Origin: Chondrilla cf. caribensis
Taxonomy: Eukaryota > Porifera > Demospongiae > Chondrillida > Chondrillidae
Direction of reading: 5' to 3'
Assembly (NCBI GenBank): GCA_964020155.1
Contig: OZ026563.1
Coordinates: 1,697,243 to 1,761,242, forward strand
Length of the DNA stretch: 64,000 nt
This document shows, piece after piece, positions 61,246 to 64,000 of the stretch. A program made the position numbers and the translations under genes. The notes beneath the pieces were generated by a model. It was not told where the DNA came from and made no database searches. It saw only the letters and a program-made list of their open reading frames with translations. Every line of letters begins with the position of its first letter. Positions within the stretch are counted from its first letter, which is position 1.

Positions 61246-62504
61246 ATGTGTGAGTTTTTCTTCGGGTTTGCGAACAGGCATCCCAGCCACGTGTCGTTCA
61301 TGTGTGCCCTGTTCGATTCCAGATCTCCTCTGCGCCGTTCTTCTGCTTGCTTTGTCGGGAACAGGTGAGTAAATGCCATGCTTGCATGCTCTGCTGGTGC
61401 ATACAGCTGAATGTGATGATACATGCACGTTGTTTCTTATATTTCAGCAAATTCCCAGGGTGTCAGCTTCTCCGGATCTTGTGAGTTTATAGCGCGCGTA
61501 CACACACTGTCGGCCGAGCTCGGGCTCATGCACGCCTTGGCGTTCCTCCCTGAAATGTTTCACTGCAGGCGAGTTCTCGAGCGATGGATCTTCGGCTGTG
61601 TATACCTGGATGACCATCCCTACTTTAGCCGGGGTTTCGTACACGTGTGGACTAAACGACGGTGCCGCGGCAGCATGTACGTTAATGGGTTTTCTCTGCG
61701 TGCGTGCGTGTGTGTGGTGTGTTTCTACACACCGTTGCTTTTCACCTCAAGGGATATGCTAGTTGCTGGTAGATTACAGGTTTAATAGTTTACCTCCGCG
61801 TGAACTGTTGGGAGAACCTTGGAAAACAGCTCGACTACGTACGGCAGGGGCACCTAGCTTTGGTGTACGTACGTGGGTCAATCTGATATTTTTGCAGTAT
61901 AATCATAGATAATACTGACAATAATAAAATGAATATGTTTAAGTTTTGATGTAGGCGCTTTGGTGTAACAGCAATTATACTGCAATTATGTCGATTGATT
62001 GACAGACATGTAAAATATTAATTGAACACTCCTTCCAGTAATCCAGAACACTCATCTGGGTCCTAGGGTGTTGAGGTGCTTCTGATGAAGAGATCCTGTT
62101 ACAGAATGGGGCCTGTATTCGATTTTGAACATGTACTAAATTGAATACTGTGCTATTATATACATTTATGTGTTTTTACCATCCATGTATGTTGCAGGTA
62201 TATCGCCATTCATTGTACCTCGAGCAGAATTGAAAGAGGATGCAGCTAATACGCTCACTGTCAATGTACTGTTTACCGGATTCCTGATCAGCACATTCAA
62301 GCTGGAATGCCAGGGAAGACCAGGTTTGTGCCTAATCTCTGCTGTCAACCAGAGCTGGCTGTTGTGCCTGTAGTTGTCTCCGACCTGACGTTGTATCATG
62401 CATCAGAGTGTTCTCTTTTCTCCCCACACCAATGCAGCTCCTCCTCAAAGACTGAATGTCAGTGGAGAAAGTGAGTAACCAACACAATGCACTAGAGAAT
62501 TCCA

Positions 62505-62559
<55 letters not shown>

Positions 62560-64000
62560 CTGTGAAATACCAGTGTGACAGTACAGACATATCCGCCAGA
62601 TTGATCATGAATTTTGAAAGCATATTTTATACGAAATGGATAGATTTTGGGTGTACAATCGCAATTACTTCAAGTGTTGAGACTCTGAGAGAAAACTGTT
62701 GGTGACTGAACTGTCACAATTCGGATGGTTTGCTCATTTACAAGATATTTTTTGTTTACTAAGTATTTTGTCAAAATGAAATGCTCTTTGGGCTGTTTCC
62801 TTCAGACTGAGTCCTGAATGAATTGGTACAGATAATCCCTTCCGTTGCTTGTGAATCTGAATGTCAATCTGTTGTCTGTGTCTCTCTAGTTGAAGTTCAT
62901 CCGTACATGTATGTTTGCTTCAGGTCAGCTCGTGGGGAGCAATGTGGTTTTCACTTGGACAGTTGACCCTCAGATGAACGGTCTCAGCTACAAGTGCCGG
63001 CTGAATGGCGGGGATGAAGAGGACTGTAAGTTACAAAGCAGAGTCACTCAGACAATAGTTTTGTTATAAAATTGTTCTGAGCGATTCATTCATGGATGCT
63101 GTGTGTGTTTGATTTGCAGGTGTGCCGCCATTTTCTGTGGCTTTATCGGACCTACAAGAGGGAAACAACACCCTGACTGTTACTGTGTTGCTGAATAATA
63201 CAGTTGTTACAATGGCCAATGTGGTGTATACCAACACAGTAGGTGTGTAGTACATGCAGTATGTAACTGCTATTAATTTGAAAGGTGTTTCAAGAGCTGC
63301 CGCTGAATTTTATGACTTGTGGTATAATTCGTTCATATAACCATTAGGTGTGAATTCTTACTCCACAATTTTCCAGTATTTGATTTAGGATTTACCAATG
63401 CTGCATCTCTGCCCTTAATATTGACCTATATTACATCATTGTTGCCATAGTAACATGCATACATGTATTTTGTTATTTTATCTGAGGACGAGTAAAAGTG
63501 GCAATTTTACCTGTGATATTTTGTTTTATATTTCACTTTTTCAGAAGAAGGTGAAGTTGCTGTAACGTATAAAGGTGAGAGCCCGTCATGAAAATAAGCA
63601 TTTAACTTGGAACATTGGGATTACTTGGAGCAAGGGTAAACCTGGAATTGATGTCTTTATGTAGCATTCTAGCACTGAGCTATAGGTAGAAGTTCATGTC
63701 TGTGTTATCCCCAAAGACAGGTGATTCGATATTGAAAGATACTGGTCAATAGCTAAAATTACCTAGGCATTCCAAGTCACCCTGCTACGTTACTTCAGTA
63801 TTTATATAACTACAACTGTCTGATCTGTTGGGTTCCCTATTCACTTCACATTAATTGTTCTGTCCCTGCACTCGAGTTGAATCTTGCTGACAAGTGACTG
63901 TTTTCCCCTTCAAGTTATGTTCAACAATGAAGCTGGGATAGCAACCGTGACGTGGATGGCTGATGTCGACGGAGTCAGTTTCAGATGTGCTTTGAACAGC
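61246..64000 (+). CDS. Secreted protein of repeated two-cysteine modules (3' end beyond window)
   Basis: Exons: 61246-61249, 61323-61364, 61448-61480, 61569-61676, 62198-62323, 62438-62470, 62924-63025, 63120-63242, 63545-63574, 63915-64000 and beyond. The first splice (73-nt intron) joins ATGT to make MYLLCAVLLLALSGTANS, a typical signal peptide. After it, a roughly 85-90-residue module repeats: a short linker exon, an exon with VxxTW and GxSYxCxLN, and an exon starting at a cysteine with PF and NTLTVxVL. Copies include YTWMTIPTLAGVSYTCGLND, FTWTVDPQMNGLSYKCRLNG and TWMADVDGVSFRC. The tryptophan and paired cysteines suggest an immunoglobulin-like beta sandwich; I cannot name the family. Every intron after the signal exon is phase 1 and the Cys codon is split T|GT in each module. 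A cell-surface or matrix role is inferred. Confidence 0.82.
62505..62551. repeat. (TA)n microsatellite
   Basis: About 23 TA units in an intron of the secreted-module gene; the only AT dinucleotide tract of this length in the window. Confidence 0.93.

Overview
The window is nuclear DNA from an animal: every confident gene is split by GT-AG introns, there is a eukaryotic tRNA gene with pol III boxes, and the proteins are metazoan-type (PI4KB, CIAO1, cytochrome c, the ciliary protein IQCA1/DRC11, the nucleolar protein IMP3). Introns of 70-75 nt, several promoters shared by divergent genes, many TA-flanked MITEs and (GT)n/(AC)n tracts point to a compact invertebrate genome. A sponge or another early-branching animal is my guess; the window does not prove it.

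Layout. 1-10.5 kb (+): the 3' part of IMP3, with a 6.5 kb intron full of tandem repeats and three unassigned minus-strand coding islands. 11.8-14.3 kb (-): an unrecognised 672-aa acidic, serine-rich protein with a basic C-terminus. 14.5-15.4 kb (+): a one-exon BPL_N/glutamine-amidotransferase-like gene whose 3' end is tandemly duplicated. 16.6-29.7 kb (-): PI4KB, 18 coding exons, 872 aa. 30.0-35.4 kb (+): CIAO1, 12 exons, 340 aa. 35.8-36.9 kb (-): cytochrome c, 4 exons, 110 aa. 37-39 kb: a small ORF, a LINE 3' remnant, a tRNA-derived SINE-like segment and tRNA-Val(CAC). 39.2-50.9 kb (-): IQCA1/DRC11, 25 exons, 824 aa. 51.0-60.4 kb (+): an ankyrin-repeat protein with a serine-rich linker and TQT motifs, 14 exons. 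61.2 kb to the end (+): a secreted protein of repeated two-cysteine modules, all introns phase 1, running off the window.

Genes lie in divergent pairs with short shared promoters: unknown gene/BPL_N (151 bp), PI4KB/CIAO1 (279 bp), cytochrome c/small ORF (115 bp), IQCA1/ankyrin gene (169 bp). Exon models were built by hand from splice signals, reading frame and remembered family sequence. For every complete multi-exon gene the joined exons give a length divisible by three with an open frame. No single pathway unites the genes. CIAO1 and cytochrome c both concern metal cofactors (cytosolic Fe-S assembly, heme electron transfer), and IQCA1 is axonemal.

The most unusual observations are: a 43-nt element beside (GT)n that forms almost the whole last intron of the ankyrin gene and recurs in an IQCA1 intron; an inverted copy of a PI4KB exon inside another PI4KB intron; (GT)n tracts starting exactly at 5' splice sites in several genes; and the regular exon modules of the terminal secreted gene.
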